Positions 15,826 to 26,001 of a stretch of DNA of 64,000 bases are shown here, piece after piece. Below the pieces are notes generated by a model. The model did not search any database. It was not told the DNA's origin and was given only the letters and a program-made list of their open reading frames with translations. The position numbers and the translations under genes were made by a program. The number at the start of each line of letters is the position of its first letter. Position 1 is the stretch's first letter. Source of the DNA: Acidovorax sp. sif1233 (GTDB lineage Bacteria > Pseudomonadota > Gammaproteobacteria > Burkholderiales > Burkholderiaceae_C); NCBI RefSeq assembly GCF_019218755.1, contig NZ_JAHUWZ010000002.1:248001-312000 (forward strand). Direction: 5' to 3'.

Positions 15826-16293
15826 ATGAAACCCTGGATCAAGAGAACGCTGGTAGGAATCTTTGGCGCATCCATCATGGTGGGTGGTCTGACGGCCTGT
15901 TCCAGTGGAGCCCACCGCCACGGGCCCATGAGCCCGGAGAAAATGGCGGAGGTGCGCGCCAAGGTGGTCGACCGGGTCAGCGGCAAGCTGGACCTGAACG
16001 ATGCGCAGAAGCAAAAGCTCAATGTGCTGGCGGACAGGATGGAGGCACAGCGCACGGCCTTCCTGGGCAAGACAGCCGATCCGCGCGCGGAAGTGCAGGC
16101 CATCGTCGCGGGCGACAAGTTCGACCGTGCACGCGCGCAGAGCCTGCTGGAGGAGAAGACCCGCGCGGTACAGGCGAACAGCCCTGAAGTGATCAATGCG
16201 CTGGCGGACTTCTACGACAGCCTGAATCCGGACCAGCAGCAGAAGGTGCGCGAGCTGATGCAGCGGCGCAGGGGCTGGATGGCGCGCGGCTGA
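15826..16293 (+). CDS. Spy/CpxP-like periplasmic lipoprotein
   Basis: A 155-residue exported protein: basic start, hydrophobic core and lipobox LTAC, then a helical, charged mature part with two L-(D/N)-x-x-Q-type motifs (KLDLNDAQKQK and DSLNPDQQQKV), the mark of the Spy/CpxP (LTxxQ) family. Those proteins are periplasmic chaperones or inhibitors of a histidine kinase, made on envelope or metal stress. The ATG at 15826 has AAGGA six bases upstream. It heads an operon with a signal-less paralogue, an OmpR-type regulator and a histidine kinase, which fits a Cpx-like feedback loop. The phased repeats at 15726-15750 lie in its promoter region. Confidence 0.75.
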   Translation: MKPWIKRTLVGIFGASIMVGGLTACSSGAHRHGPMSPEKMAEVRAKVVDRVSGKLDLNDAQKQKLNVLADRMEAQRTAFLGKTADPRAEVQAIVAGDKFDRARAQSLLEEKTRAVQANSPEVINALADFYDSLNPDQQQKVRELMQRRRGWMARG

Positions 16294-16309
16294 GGCAGGA
16301 GCATTTTCC

Positions 16310-16627
16310 ATGTCACCGATGCTGGATCCCATCCACCACTTGACGCAGGAAGTGCGCATGCACGGCCCTGTGCTGCTGGCAGGCATGCCCGAGCCCCATG
16401 ACGAGTTGATGTCGCTGGTATGGGGGCCGCGCTTTGACAGGGAGCATGCGCTCGGGCTCGTGGCGCGCCAGCCCGCCGCCGCCGCGCCCGCCCTGCCTGC
16501 GCTGCTCGCGGCCGCGGACGCCTTCGATGCGCTGCACCTGCCTGCGCAGCACCGCCTGCGGGAGCTCATCCGGCGGCACCGCGCATTGCTTGCTCCGCCG
16601 GTGGCCGGCAGTGGCCTGCCAATGTAA
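16310..16627 (+). CDS. Signal-less paralogue of the Spy-like lipoprotein
   Basis: A 105-residue protein with no signal peptide. Its residues from about 25 to the end can be aligned by eye with the C-terminal part of the preceding Spy-like protein: GPRFDREHALGLV against GDKFDRARAQSLL, and AFDALHLPAQHRLRELIRR against FYDSLNPDQQQKVRELMQR. The D-L-N/L-P-x-Q core is partly worn. I infer a tandem duplication in which this copy lost its export signal, so it would act in the cytoplasm if it acts at all. AGGAG stands eight bases before the ATG; 16 bases separate it from the gene before and 9 from the regulator after, so it is part of the operon. Confidence 0.6.
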   Translation: MSPMLDPIHHLTQEVRMHGPVLLAGMPEPHDELMSLVWGPRFDREHALGLVARQPAAAAPALPALLAAADAFDALHLPAQHRLRELIRRHRALLAPPVAGSGLPM

Positions 16628-16636
16628 GAATCGCGC

Positions 16637-17323
16637 ATGCACCGCATCCTGCTCATTGACGACGACGCCCAACTGGGTCCGCCGCTTGCCATCTATTTCC
16701 AGCGTTTCGAGCTGGAACTGGTCCATGCGCTCAAGCCCAGCGAAGGCCTGGCCCGGCTCGGGGCGGGCGGCTTTGATGCCGCCATCCTTGATGTCATGCT
16801 GCCCGAGATGGACGGCTTTGAACTGTGCCGCACCATCCGCAAGCAGGGGGACCTGCCCATCGTGATGCTCACGGCCAGGGGTGAGGTGATGGACCGCGTG
16901 GTGGGCCTGGAGCTGGGTGCCGACGACTACCTGCCCAAGCCTTTCGAGCCGCGCGAGCTGGTGGCCCGGCTGCAGACCGTGCTGCGCCGCAGCCGCGCGC
17001 CGGGGCAGGGCGGCGATTCGGGGGCGCTGGAGTTTGAAGGCCTCAGCATTGATGCCGCGCGCCGCAGCGTGCTGCGACAAGGGGGCATCGTCGAGCTGAC
17101 CGGCACCGAATTCGACCTGCTGCATCTGCTGGCACGCGAACCGGGCAAGGTGTTCAGCCGCGATGACATCCTGAACCAGTTGCGCGGGCACGAGGCCGAG
17201 CTGTACACCCGCGCCGTCGATATCGTGGTGAGCCGCCTGCGCAAGAAGCTGGAACCGCTCGACTGCATCAAGACCTTGCGCAACGCGGGCTACTCGCTGG
17301 CCCTGCGGCGGGCGGCGCCATGA
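16637..17323 (+). CDS. OmpR-family response regulator (CpxR-like)
   Basis: Two-component regulator of 228 residues: receiver domain (acidic pocket IDDDA near residue 7, phospho-acceptor D52 in LDVMLPEMDG, K in PKPFEP) and a C-terminal winged-helix DNA-binding domain (FDLLHLLAREPG; the recognition helix region ends VDIVVSRLRKKLE). It is expected to switch the Spy-like operon through the phased GAAAY repeats at 15726-15750. The gene ends in ATGA, its TGA overlapping the kinase start, so the two are translationally coupled. Cpx-like by context; the stimulus is unknown. Confidence 0.9.
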   Translation: MHRILLIDDDAQLGPPLAIYFQRFELELVHALKPSEGLARLGAGGFDAAILDVMLPEMDGFELCRTIRKQGDLPIVMLTARGEVMDRVVGLELGADDYLPKPFEPRELVARLQTVLRRSRAPGQGGDSGALEFEGLSIDAARRSVLRQGGIVELTGTEFDLLHLLAREPGKVFSRDDILNQLRGHEAELYTRAVDIVVSRLRKKLEPLDCIKTLRNAGYSLALRRAAP

Positions 17324-18726
17324 GGTTCTGGCGGCGTTCGCGCCCTGGCGAGGGGGCCGAAGACGGGCACGATTGCCCCTGGCACCGCCGCGCGCGGCGC
17401 GCGGTCGGGTATTCGCTGCGCATCCGGCTGGTGCTGGTGTTCATGGCGCTCGCGGTGACGGTGGCCGTCACCTTCATGGGCGGAGTGCAAAAGGCGGTGT
17501 CCGTGGGCTGGCGCGAGGCGGCCAGGCCCCTGCTGATGGACTACGTGGACCGCCTCGCGGACGAGATCGGCAGCCCGCCCAGCATCGAGCGGGCGAAGGC
17601 CATCGCCAGCCGGTTGCCGGTCACGCTGCGCATTGACGGGCCGGTGGTCCACTGGGAATCCCACCCCGATCAGCCGCGCAGCGACTGGATGAGCGACAAG
17701 TTCCAGCGCGAGGAGCACTGGAACGGCCATGGCAGCGACGACCAGGGCCGCCGGCTCCTGCAGCGCACCACGGCGGACGGACACAGCATCGAGTTCGGGC
17801 TCAATGCGCTGTCCTGGGAAAAGCGCCCGCGCATTGCGTGGGGCACGCTCACGGTGCTGTTGCTGCTCACCGCGCTGGCCTATGTGTACGTGCGGCATCT
17901 GCTGCGCCCGCTCGACGACATCCGCCGGGGCGCGCAGCGGTTTGGCGAAGGCAATTTCGCCCAGGCGATCCCCGTGCGGCATGCCCACCGGCCCGACGAG
18001 CTGGGGCAACTGGCGGCCACCATCAATACCATGGGGGATGACATCCACCAGATGCTGGAGGCCAAGCGGGCCCTGCTGCTGGCCATGAGCCATGAATTGC
18101 GCAGCCCCCTGACCCGCGCCCGCCTGAACACCGAGCTGCTGCCCGAGACCGCCGACGTGCAGGCCCAGCGGCAGGCCCTGATGCGCGACCTGAGTGAAAT
18201 GGCCGGACTCATCACCGACCTGCTCGAAAGCGAGCGCCTGGCTGGACGCCACGCCGCCCTGCACCGCGAGCCCGTGGACCTGGCTGCGCTGGCGCGGGAG
18301 GTGGTGGCCGAGCTCGGCGGCCGCCATGCCGGCGCGGCGGGGATCACCCTCCATGCACAGCAGGGCATGCCGCCGCTGTCGCTTGACCGCTCCCGCATGC
18401 GCCTGCTGCTGCGCAACCTGCTGGACAACAGCCTGCGCCACAGCAGCGATCCGGCCGCGCCGCCGCCCGAGTTGCATCTGCGCCTCGCGGCGCAGACGCT
18501 CGAACTGGAGGTGCGCGACCACGGACCGGGTGTTCCCCCAGAGCACCTGCCGCACCTGGCGCAGGCGTTCTACCGGCCCGACACGGCGCGGCAGCGCACC
18601 ACCGGCGGCGTGGGCCTGGGCCTGTACCTGTGCCGGCTGGTGGCACAGGCGCACGGCGGCACGCTGCAGATGCGCAACGCCGGGCCCGGCCTTTCGGTCA
18701 CGGTGCGCCTGCCGATCGTCGCCTGA
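17320..18726 (+). CDS. Sensor histidine kinase (CpxA-like)
   Basis: Membrane sensor kinase, 468 residues: transmembrane helix near residues 33-52 (LVLVFMALAVTVAVTFMGG), a periplasmic region of about 110 residues, a second helix around 170-187, HAMP linker, the H-box MSHELRSPLTRAR with His258, and an ATPase domain with N (LLDNSLRHS), G1 (DHGPGVPPE) and G2 (GVGLGLYLC) boxes. It should phosphorylate the regulator encoded just upstream, with which it overlaps by four bases. The Spy-like lipoprotein of the same operon may restrain it, as CpxP does CpxA; that is inference from arrangement only. Confidence 0.9.
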   Translation: MRFWRRSRPGEGAEDGHDCPWHRRARRAVGYSLRIRLVLVFMALAVTVAVTFMGGVQKAVSVGWREAARPLLMDYVDRLADEIGSPPSIERAKAIASRLPVTLRIDGPVVHWESHPDQPRSDWMSDKFQREEHWNGHGSDDQGRRLLQRTTADGHSIEFGLNALSWEKRPRIAWGTLTVLLLLTALAYVYVRHLLRPLDDIRRGAQRFGEGNFAQAIPVRHAHRPDELGQLAATINTMGDDIHQMLEAKRALLLAMSHELRSPLTRARLNTELLPETADVQAQRQALMRDLSEMAGLITDLLESERLAGRHAALHREPVDLAALAREVVAELGGRHAGAAGITLHAQQGMPPLSLDRSRMRLLLRNLLDNSLRHSSDPAAPPPELHLRLAAQTLELEVRDHGPGVPPEHLPHLAQAFYRPDTARQRTTGGVGLGLYLCRLVAQAHGGTLQMRNAGPGLSVTVRLPIVA

Positions 18727-18989
18727 GCTGGGTGCCCCCGCGGCCCCCCGGCCTGCCGAGGGCGCCGCACTGCACCGCGATGGTGCGTTGGCGTGGCGCG
18801 GTGTTTTTCTTCGTACGATTTCGCGAAGCGCAAAATGGATGCCAGACCGGCGTGGGCATATACCTGCCATGGATCGTTTGCTATCAATTTCTGATTTTCA
18901 CCAGCGGTCGCCGGCGTGGGGTACTTACGTTGGCCTCATTCTTGCTCAGACTGGCTACCGGCCCCTTTTGGGGACTCTTTAGCGTTTAC
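18727..18989. other. Intergenic region between kinase and hut cluster
   Basis: About 360 bases separate the kinase from the transporter gene. The first 260 hold no frame with a ribosome site. The part from about 18880 to 18990 is AT-richer than the surroundings and probably carries the promoter of the transporter operon, but I cannot point to a convincing -35/-10 pair. No terminator with a T-run is visible after the kinase stop. Confidence 0.35.
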
Positions 18990-19003
18990 CCTGTATATAC
19001 AGG
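18990..19003. promoter_or_regulatory. HutC operator 1
   Basis: CCTGTATATACAGG is a perfect 14-base palindrome. HutC, a GntR-family repressor, is known to bind TGTATATACA-like sites. The site is 85 bases before the ATG of the transporter gene, and a nearly identical site precedes hutH (22581-22594); the hutC gene itself lies between the two. Confidence 0.8.
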
Positions 19004-19088
19004 TATGCTGCGGCTGTCATCATGGCGGCTGGAATGCGGGTGCGACCCGGCCGGGATGGGCTAAGGTACTTTCTTCAAACAGGAGCAG

Positions 19089-20057
19089 ATGATGACTCGA
19101 TCGGTTGTGAAATGGACGTCGCTGGCAGCGGCAACGGCATGCGTGATGGCCCTGGCCGCCCCGGCCCAGGCGCAGGAAACCAAGATTGTGCTGGGCATGT
19201 CCGGCTGGACGGGTTTCGCGCCGCTCACCCTGGCCGACAAGGCGGGCATCTTCAAGAAGAACGGCCTGGATGTGGAGATCAAGATGATCCCGCAGAAGGA
19301 CCGCCACCTGGCCCTGGCCTCCAAGTCCATCCAGTGCGCCGCCACCACCGTCGAGACGCATGTGGCCTGGAACGCCAACGGCGTGCCCATCGTGCAGATC
19401 TTCCAGATGGACAAGTCCTACGGCGCCGACGGCATCGCGGTGCGGGGCGACATCAAGGGCTTTGCCGACTTGAAGGGCAAGACCATCGGCGTGGATGCTC
19501 CCGGCACCGCCCCGTACTTCGGCCTGGCCTGGATGCTCAGCAAGAACGGCATGAGCCTCAAGGACGTGAAGACCACCACGCTGTCGCCCCAGGCGGCCGC
19601 GCAGGCCTTCGTGGCCGGCCAGAACGATGCCGCCATGACGTACGAGCCCTATCTTTCCACCGTGCGCGACAACCCTGCCGCCGGCAAGATCCTGGCCACC
19701 ACGCTCGACTACCCCATGGTGATGGACACCGTCGGCTGCGACCCCACCTGGCTCAAGGCCAACGGCAAGGCCGCGCAGGCCCTGGCCAATTCGTACTTCC
19801 AGGCGCTCGACATGATCAAGGCCGACCCCACCAAGTCCAACGAGATCATGGGCGCGGCCGTCAAGCAGACGGGCGAGCAGTTCGCCAAGTCGTCGTCCTT
19901 CCTGCGCTGGCAGGACAAGGCCGCCAACCAGAAGTTCTTCGCGGGCGAGCTGACCACGTTCATGAAGGATGCCACCGGCATCCTGCTGGAGGCCGGCATC
20001 ATCCGCAAGGCGCCTGAAGATCTGGCCGCCACCTTCGACGCGAGCTTCATCAAGTAA
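19089..20057 (+). CDS. ABC transporter substrate-binding protein, NMT1/SsuA type
   Basis: Periplasmic binding protein of 322 residues with a Sec signal (basic MMTRSVVK, hydrophobic core, cleavage near APAQAQ) and an NMT1-like fold of the nitrate/taurine/thiamine-precursor class (SGWTGFAPLTLADKAGIF, then KSIQCAATTVETHVAW). GGAG stands just before the ATG pair at 19089/19092. It is the first gene behind HutC operator 1 and is followed by permease, ATPase and hutC, so it should take up histidine, urocanate or a related imidazole; this is inferred from regulation, since the class itself has very varied ligands. Confidence 0.85.
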   Translation: MMTRSVVKWTSLAAATACVMALAAPAQAQETKIVLGMSGWTGFAPLTLADKAGIFKKNGLDVEIKMIPQKDRHLALASKSIQCAATTVETHVAWNANGVPIVQIFQMDKSYGADGIAVRGDIKGFADLKGKTIGVDAPGTAPYFGLAWMLSKNGMSLKDVKTTTLSPQAAAQAFVAGQNDAAMTYEPYLSTVRDNPAAGKILATTLDYPMVMDTVGCDPTWLKANGKAAQALANSYFQALDMIKADPTKSNEIMGAAVKQTGEQFAKSSSFLRWQDKAANQKFFAGELTTFMKDATGILLEAGIIRKAPEDLAATFDASFIK

Positions 20058-20092
20058 CAACTGAGTTTTCCCGAGCCAAAGAAGAGCGCGCC

Positions 20093-20929
20093 ATGTCTGC
20101 AGTGCAACCCCTGTCCGTTACCGAGTCCCACGCTCCCGTGCGCCGGCGCTCGCTGGCTCCCCTGGAGCCCGTGAGCAGCCGTGCCCGCTGGATGCTGGGG
20201 CTGGCCTTCTTCGTCGTGTTCGTGGCGGTGTGGGCGTTCTTCACGCTGGGCGGCTTCGTGTCGCCCACCTTCCTGGCCAGCCCCATCACCATGGCCAAGG
20301 AAGGCTGGCTGCTGTTCACCGAATACGGCTTCATCAAGGACATCGGCATGACCATCTGGCGCGTGGTCGGTGGCTTTGTGCTGGCCTCAGTGATCGCCGT
20401 GCCCCTGGGCATTGCCATGGGCGCCTACAAGGGCATCGAGGCGTTCTTCGAGCCCTTCGTCTCGTTCTGCCGCTACCTGCCCGCGTCGGCCTTCATTCCG
20501 CTGCTCATCCTGTGGGCCGGCATTGGCGAGACGCAGAAAATCCTGGTCATCTTCATCGGCTCGGTCTTCCAGATCACGCTGATGGTGGCCGTGACCGTGG
20601 GGGGCGCCCGGCGCGACCTCGTGGAGGCCGCCTACACGCTGGGCGCCGGCCACAAGGGCATCGTGACGCGCGTGCTCATCCCGGGCGCTGCGCCCGAGAT
20701 CGCCGAGACCCTGCGCCTGGTGCTGGGCTGGGCCTGGACCTACGTGATCGTGGCCGAGCTGATCGGTTCTTCGAGCGGTATCGGCCACATGATCACCGAC
20801 AGCCAGTCGCTGCTCAATACCGGCCAGATCATCTTCGGCATCATCATCATCGGCCTCATCGGACTGGTGTCCGACTTCGCCTTCAAGGCGCTCAACCACC
20901 GTCTGTTTGCCTGGAGTTTTGTGCGATGA
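20093..20929 (+). CDS. ABC transporter permease (SsuC/TauC-like)
   Basis: Inner-membrane permease, 278 residues, about six transmembrane helices, with the conserved EAA loop that docks the ATPase (EAAYTLGAGHKGIVTRV near residue 180). It belongs to the same importer as the binding protein 35 bases upstream and the ATPase whose ATG overlaps its TGA (ATGA at 20926-20929). The presumed substrate is a histidine-pathway compound, from HutC control of the operon. Confidence 0.88.
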   Translation: MSAVQPLSVTESHAPVRRRSLAPLEPVSSRARWMLGLAFFVVFVAVWAFFTLGGFVSPTFLASPITMAKEGWLLFTEYGFIKDIGMTIWRVVGGFVLASVIAVPLGIAMGAYKGIEAFFEPFVSFCRYLPASAFIPLLILWAGIGETQKILVIFIGSVFQITLMVAVTVGGARRDLVEAAYTLGAGHKGIVTRVLIPGAAPEIAETLRLVLGWAWTYVIVAELIGSSSGIGHMITDSQSLLNTGQIIFGIIIIGLIGLVSDFAFKALNHRLFAWSFVR

Positions 20930-21705
20930 GCCGCGTATCCATCCAAGCCGTTTCGCGCGTCTTCGAGACCGCCAAGGGCCAGCGCACGCAGGCGCTGCAG
21001 CCGGTCGACTTCGAAGTGCAGGACAACGATTTCGTCACCATCCTCGGCCCCTCGGGCTGCGGCAAGTCCACGCTGCTGCGCATCGTGGCGGGGCTGGACC
21101 ACGCCACCAGCGGCCGCGTGCTGCTCGACGGCGCGCCCGTGGAAGGCCCGGGCGCCGAGCGCGGCATGGTGTTCCAGAGCTACACGCTGTTCCCCTGGCT
21201 CACCATCGAGCAGAACATCCGCTTCGGCCTGCGCGAGCGCGGCATGCCCGAAGCCCAGCAGAAGGAACGCGCCGCGTACTTCATCGCCAAGGTGGGCCTG
21301 CGCGGCTTCGAGCAGCACTTTCCCAAGCAGCTGTCGGGCGGCATGCAGCAGCGCACCGCGATTGCGCGTGCGCTGGCCAACGACCCCAAGATCCTGCTGA
21401 TGGACGAGCCCTTCGGCGCGCTCGACAACCAGACCCGCGTGCTCATGCAGGAGCTGCTGCTGAGCATCTGGGAGGCCGAGCGCAAGACCGTGCTTTTCGT
21501 CACCCACGACATCGACGAGGCCATCTTCATGGCCAACCGCGTGGCCGTGTTCAGCGCGCGGCCCGGCCGCATCAAGACCGAGCTGGCGGTGGACCTGCCG
21601 CACCCGCGCCATTACACGATCAAGACCAGCCCCGAGTTCATGGACCTCAAGGCGCGCCTGACGGAAGAGATCCGCGCCGAATCCATGGCGGCCGACCTGC
21701 ACTGA
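20926..21705 (+). CDS. ABC transporter ATP-binding protein (SsuB/TauB-like)
   Basis: Cytoplasmic ATPase of 259 residues: Walker A GPSGCGKST (about 43-51), signature LSGGMQQR, Walker B ILLMDEPFGALD, and the switch histidine in FVTHDIDEA. It energises the NMT1-type importer encoded before it. The ATG at 20926 overlaps the permease stop; an upstream open frame in this phase runs inside the permease and is not used. Thirteen bases separate it from hutC, so repressor and transporter are likely co-transcribed. Confidence 0.9.
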   Translation: MSRVSIQAVSRVFETAKGQRTQALQPVDFEVQDNDFVTILGPSGCGKSTLLRIVAGLDHATSGRVLLDGAPVEGPGAERGMVFQSYTLFPWLTIEQNIRFGLRERGMPEAQQKERAAYFIAKVGLRGFEQHFPKQLSGGMQQRTAIARALANDPKILLMDEPFGALDNQTRVLMQELLLSIWEAERKTVLFVTHDIDEAIFMANRVAVFSARPGRIKTELAVDLPHPRHYTIKTSPEFMDLKARLTEEIRAESMAADLH

Positions 21706-21718
21706 ACGCCTTGGTCCC

Positions 21719-22540
21719 ATGAGCGCCCGTCCTTCCCGCCGTCCCGCAGCAGCTGCCCCGCGCAGCGCGCCGCTTGCCGCTCCAGCCAGGGCGGTGGCGG
21801 CCGTGGCGGCGCCCGCGCAGGCGATGGCGCTGTACGAGCAGATCAAGGACCATATCTCGCGCAAGATCCAGGAAGGCATCTGGCGCGCGGGCGACCGACT
21901 GCCGTCCGAGAACGAGCTGGTCACCCAGTTCGGCATCTCGCGCATGACGGTGAACCGCGCGCTGCGCGAACTGGTGGAGCAGGGCCGCATCGTGCGCGTG
22001 GCCGGCGTGGGCAGCTTCGTGGCGGAAGACAAGCCACAGTCCACGTTGCTGCAGATCGCCAACCTCGCGAGCGAAATCCGCCAGCGGGGGCACGACTACC
22101 GCTGCGACGTGCTGGCCGTGGAGCGCATCTCGGCCACGCTCGAAGTGGCGGCAGCGCTGGACCTGCGCACGGGGGAGTCGGTGTTCCACTCGCTGTGCGT
22201 CCACCGCGAGGACGGCCTGCCCGTGCAGCTGGAAGACCGCCACGTGAATCCGCGCCAGGTGCCCCAGTTCGCCGCGCAGGACTTCACGCTGCTGCAGCCC
22301 TCCGAATACCTGGTGCGCAACGTGCCGTTCGACCAGATCGAGCACGTGGTCGATGCCGTCATGCCCACCGCCGAGCAGGCCACGCTGCTGGAGATGTCGC
22401 CGCAGGAGCCCTGCCTGCTGCTCACCCGCCGCACCTGGTCGCGCGGGATTCCCATCACCGTGGTGCGTTGTTTGCACCCCGCTACCCGCTACCGCCTGGG
22501 CAGCCGCTTTAGAGCCGACGGCAACCCGGTCGCTGGTTGA
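21719..22540 (+). CDS. hutC: Histidine utilisation repressor HutC (GntR family)
   Basis: GntR/HutC regulator of 273 residues. After an Ala/Pro-rich tail of about 35 residues comes the winged-helix domain (YEQIKDHISRKIQEG, then SENELVTQFGISRMTVNRAL) and a UTRA ligand domain that in HutC binds urocanate (ends with the family's HPATRYRLGSRF). Urocanate release of HutC from TGTATATACA operators is established in other bacteria. The two such palindromes in this window flank the gene, so it controls both its own transporter operon and hutHU. The long N-terminal tail is unusual; a later start is possible but has no ribosome site. Confidence 0.92.
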   Translation: MSARPSRRPAAAAPRSAPLAAPARAVAAVAAPAQAMALYEQIKDHISRKIQEGIWRAGDRLPSENELVTQFGISRMTVNRALRELVEQGRIVRVAGVGSFVAEDKPQSTLLQIANLASEIRQRGHDYRCDVLAVERISATLEVAAALDLRTGESVFHSLCVHREDGLPVQLEDRHVNPRQVPQFAAQDFTLLQPSEYLVRNVPFDQIEHVVDAVMPTAEQATLLEMSPQEPCLLLTRRTWSRGIPITVVRCLHPATRYRLGSRFRADGNPVAG

Positions 22541-22580
22541 ACGCTTGCCTGAAGAGCACGATTTTTTCCGCTTGTACCTA

Positions 22581-22594
22581 CTTGTATATACAGG
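22581..22594. promoter_or_regulatory. HutC operator 2, overlapping the hutH ribosome site
   Basis: CTTGTATATACAGG differs from operator 1 in one base. It ends ten bases before the hutH ATG, and its final AGG is part of the AGGA ribosome site. A further partial match (CTTGTACCTAC) lies directly upstream at 22571-22581, perhaps a second weak half-site. Confidence 0.8.
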
Positions 22595-22603
22595 ATCAAC
22601 GCC

Positions 22604-24145
22604 ATGACAAAAACCACCGCTTCCTCCCTGATCTTGCACCCCGGCCGGGTTACGCTGGCTGAATTGCGCAGCATCCACGCCGCGCCCGTGCAGCTGTCGC
22701 TGGACCCGTCCGCGCGTGCCCTCATGCAGGCGTCGCTGGCCACGGTGCAGCGCATCGTGGATGAAGACCAGGTGGTCTACGGCATCAACACCGGCTTCGG
22801 CAAGCTCGCCAGCACCAAGATCGCCCACGAGCGCCTCGCCGAGCTGCAGCGCAACCTGGTGCTGTCGCACAGCGTGGGCACGGGCGATGCGCTGCCCGAT
22901 CCCGTGGTGCGCCTCATCCTGGCCACCAAGGCCATCAGCCTGGCGCGTGGGCATTCGGGCATCCGTCCCGAGATCGTGGATGCGCTGCTGGCCATGGCCA
23001 ACGCCAACGTGCTGCCCGTGATTCCGGCCAAGGGTTCGGTGGGCGCGTCGGGCGACCTGGCGCCGCTGGCCCACCTGGCCTGCGTGTTGATCGGCGAAGG
23101 GCAGGCCAAGGTCGATGGCACGGTGGTGTCTGGGGCCGAGGCCATGCGCTCCATCGGCCTTGCGCCGTTCGTGCTGGGCCCCAAGGAAGGGCTGGCGCTG
23201 CTCAACGGCACGCAGGTATCCACCTCGCTCGCGCTGGCGGGGCTGTTCGGCGCGGAGAGCGTTTTCGCCGCCGCGCTGGTCGCAGGCTGCCTGTCGCTCG
23301 AGGCCATCAAGGGCTCGGTCAAGCCGTTTGACGCACGCATCCACGAGGCGCGCGGCCAGGCGGGGCAGATCGCCGTGGCGGCCGCCGTGCGCGCATTGCT
23401 GGATGGCAGCGCCATCGACCCTTCGCATCCCCACTGCGGCCGCGTGCAGGACCCGTACTCCATCCGCTGCGTGCCGCAGGTGATGGGCGCGTGCCTCGAT
23501 AACCTGCACCACGCCGCGCGCGTGCTGGCCATCGAGGCGAACGCCGCGTCCGACAACCCCCTGGTATTCGACAACGGTGACGTGATCTCGGGCGGCAACT
23601 TCCACGCCGAGCCCGTGGCCTTCGTGGCGGACATCATCGCGCTGGCCGTGGCCGAGATCGGGGCCATCTCCGAGCGCCGACTGTCGCTGCTGCTCGACCC
23701 CGGCCTGTCGGGCCTGCCGGCCTTCCTGATCCGCGACAGCGGCGTGAACTCGGGCTTCATGATCGCCCAGGTCACCGCCGCCGCGCTGGCGGCCGAGAAC
23801 CAGTGCCTGGCCAACCCCAGCAGCGTGACCAGCCTGCCCACGTCGGCCAACCAGGAAGACCACGTTTCCATGGCCACCTACGGCGCACGCCGCCTGGGCG
23901 ACATGGTGCGCAATGCGGCGGTGATGGTGGGCATCGAGGCCATGGCCGCCGCGCAGGGCATGGAGTTCGACCGCAGCCTGAAATCTTCTGTGCTCATCGA
24001 AGACCAGTTCGCTGCCATCCGCCAGCGCGTGGCCTACCTGGAGCAAGACCGCTTCCTGGCCACCGACATCGAATCCATGCGCGAATGGGCCTCGGAGACG
24101 CCATGGCCCGCGCCGCTGCTGCAGTGCCTGCCCAGCCATTCCTGA
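22604..24145 (+). CDS. hutH: Histidine ammonia-lyase
   Basis: Deaminates L-histidine to urocanate and ammonia, the first step of the pathway, in the cytoplasm. The 513-residue protein has the lyase signature with the A148-S-G150 triad ([13 protein letters not shown]) that cyclises to the MIO cofactor, and the N-terminal [12 protein letters not shown]. The length is normal. AGGA eight bases upstream is its ribosome site and lies inside HutC operator 2, so repressor binding may block initiation of transcription very close to the gene. hutU follows after 52 bases. Confidence 0.97.
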   Translation: MTKTTASSLILHPGRVTLAELRSIHAAPVQLSLDPSARALMQASLATVQRIVDEDQVVYGINTGFGKLASTKIAHERLAELQRNLVLSHSVGTGDALPDPVVRLILATKAISLARGHSGIRPEIVDALLAMANANVLPVIPAKGSVGASGDLAPLAHLACVLIGEGQAKVDGTVVSGAEAMRSIGLAPFVLGPKEGLALLNGTQVSTSLALAGLFGAESVFAAALVAGCLSLEAIKGSVKPFDARIHEARGQAGQIAVAAAVRALLDGSAIDPSHPHCGRVQDPYSIRCVPQVMGACLDNLHHAARVLAIEANAASDNPLVFDNGDVISGGNFHAEPVAFVADIIALAVAEIGAISERRLSLLLDPGLSGLPAFLIRDSGVNSGFMIAQVTAAALAAENQCLANPSSVTSLPTSANQEDHVSMATYGARRLGDMVRNAAVMVGIEAMAAAQGMEFDRSLKSSVLIEDQFAAIRQRVAYLEQDRFLATDIESMREWASETPWPAPLLQCLPSHS

Positions 24146-24197
24146 TTTTTTCCTTTCTTTCTCTCTTTGCCACGCCACCCATTCACAGGAGCCCACC

Positions 24198-25922
<1,725 letters not shown>

Positions 25923-25969
25923 AACAGCGTCGGCAAGGAGGTGTGACAGGGATGTGAAAAAAGGGAACG

Positions 25970-25992
25970 GCATTCCCATTCGGTGGGAATGC
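25970..25992. promoter_or_regulatory. Inverted repeat just before the IclR-type gene
   Basis: GCATTCCCA (25970-25978) and TGGGAATGC (25984-25992) are perfectly complementary with a five-base spacer. It ends nine bases before the first ATG of the IclR-family gene, where an autoregulatory operator would be. No T-run follows on the plus strand, so a terminator for hutU is less likely, though the hairpin might also stabilise the hutHU 3' end. Confidence 0.55.
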
Positions 25993-26001
25993 TGGGTTTG
26001 A

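Noticed and set aside
18870-18910. Sequence resembling one flank of the palindromic repeat before the hut transporter
   Set aside because: Only a loose match to the AT-rich flank, without the core stem.
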